The notes under the pieces: model-generated
The model's input: the letters and a program-made list of their open reading frames with translations, nothing else
Database searches by the model: none
What the model was told of the DNA's origin: nothing
Program-made: the position numbers and the translations under genes
Shown: in pieces, positions 6,402-6,651 of the stretch
Layout: the number at the start of each line of letters is the position of its first letter
Numbering within the stretch: position 1 is the first letter of the stretch
DNA from: Bordetella parapertussis
GTDB lineage: Bacteria; Pseudomonadota; Gammaproteobacteria; Burkholderiales; SG8-41
NCBI GenBank assembly: GCA_945870465.1
Contig: CAMBSS010000206.1
Coordinates: forward strand, 1-6,651
Reading direction: 5' to 3'
DNA length: 6,651 nucleotides

Positions 6402-6651
6402 CTATTCCGGCTTGACGTTCGCGAACTTGATCACCTTCGCCCACTTGGCGATTTCATTGCGCAGGAAGGTGGCGAATTGCTCGGGAGTGCTGCCGACCGG
6501 ATCGGAGCCATCCGCTTTCAGCCGCTCTTTCAATTCGGGCGAATTCACGATCCTGATCACGTCGGCGTTGATTTTCATGACGATGTCGCGCGGGGTTTTC
6601 GCCGGTGCGTTCAAGCCGTTCCAGGCGACAGCCTCGAAACCTTTGAGTCCC
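6402..6651 (-). CDS. Bug-family (TctC-like) solute-binding receptor, copy 4, C-terminal 82 residues, runs off the right edge
   Basis: The frame is open from the right edge to TAG at 6404-6402. The visible 82 residues align with the C-terminal end of the three complete receptors here: LKGFEAVAWNGLNAPAKTP corresponds to their LPGYEA..WxGxxAPAATP segment, followed by DIVMKINADVIRI, the EQFATFLRNEIAKWAKVI helix and the ending FANVKPE. About three quarters of the gene, including the signal peptide and ligand loops, is outside the window, so nothing can be said on ligand or on whether it is intact. The next receptor gene begins 25 bp downstream, and the gap consists largely of heptamer repeats. A start inside the window is not needed; the reading frame simply continues past the edge. 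Confidence 0.92.
   Translation of the reverse strand, partial: GLKGFEAVAWNGLNAPAKTPRDIVMKINADVIRIVNSPELKERLKADGSDPVGSTPEQFATFLRNEIAKWAKVIKFANVKPE

Overview
The window looks like a high-GC Burkholderiales-type betaproteobacterial chromosome. The main pointer is four genes of the Bug (Bordetella uptake gene, TctC-like) family of periplasmic solute receptors, a family strongly expanded in Bordetella, Achromobacter, Cupriavidus and relatives. The taxon is inferred from gene content only; there is no rRNA or other marker.

Layout. On the minus strand, read from high to low coordinates: a crotonase-fold enoyl-CoA hydratase/isomerase (3904 to 3134); a 197-bp gap holding a dispersed-type repeat with inverted arms; then a very tight cluster of two Bug receptors (2936 to 1938 and 1936 to 926) and an AMP-forming acyl-CoA synthetase (926 to beyond the left edge). 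The junctions in this cluster are one base apart (TAA-C-GTG) and overlapping (TGATG), so translation is probably coupled. Divergent from the crotonase, on the plus strand, is an acyl-CoA dehydrogenase (4122-5282) with a good sigma70-like promoter (TTGTCA-17-TAGAAT). Convergent to it on the minus strand are two more Bug genes: the C-terminal end of one entering from the right edge (6651 to 6402), then a complete one (6376 to 5360). A 77-bp convergent gap with two hairpins separates the dehydrogenase from the latter.

How the genes fit together. Synthetase, acyl-CoA dehydrogenase and crotonase are activation and beta-oxidation-type enzymes, and the Bug proteins are periplasmic receptors mostly for carboxylates and other small polar solutes. 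The simplest reading is a catabolic island: a carboxylic acid is captured in the periplasm, imported, thioesterified to CoA and degraded. The substrate is not determinable from the window. No TctA/TctB membrane subunits, thiolase or regulator are present here.

Most unusual structure. The start of the complete right-hand Bug gene (5360-6376) lies in a GGATGAA heptamer-repeat element. Its two oppositely oriented blocks form 23-nt inverted arms (21/23 complementary) that contain both the Shine-Dalgarno sequence and the start codon, and the distal arm encodes part of the signal peptide. No mobile-element genes, CRISPR arrays, tRNAs or rRNAs were seen.
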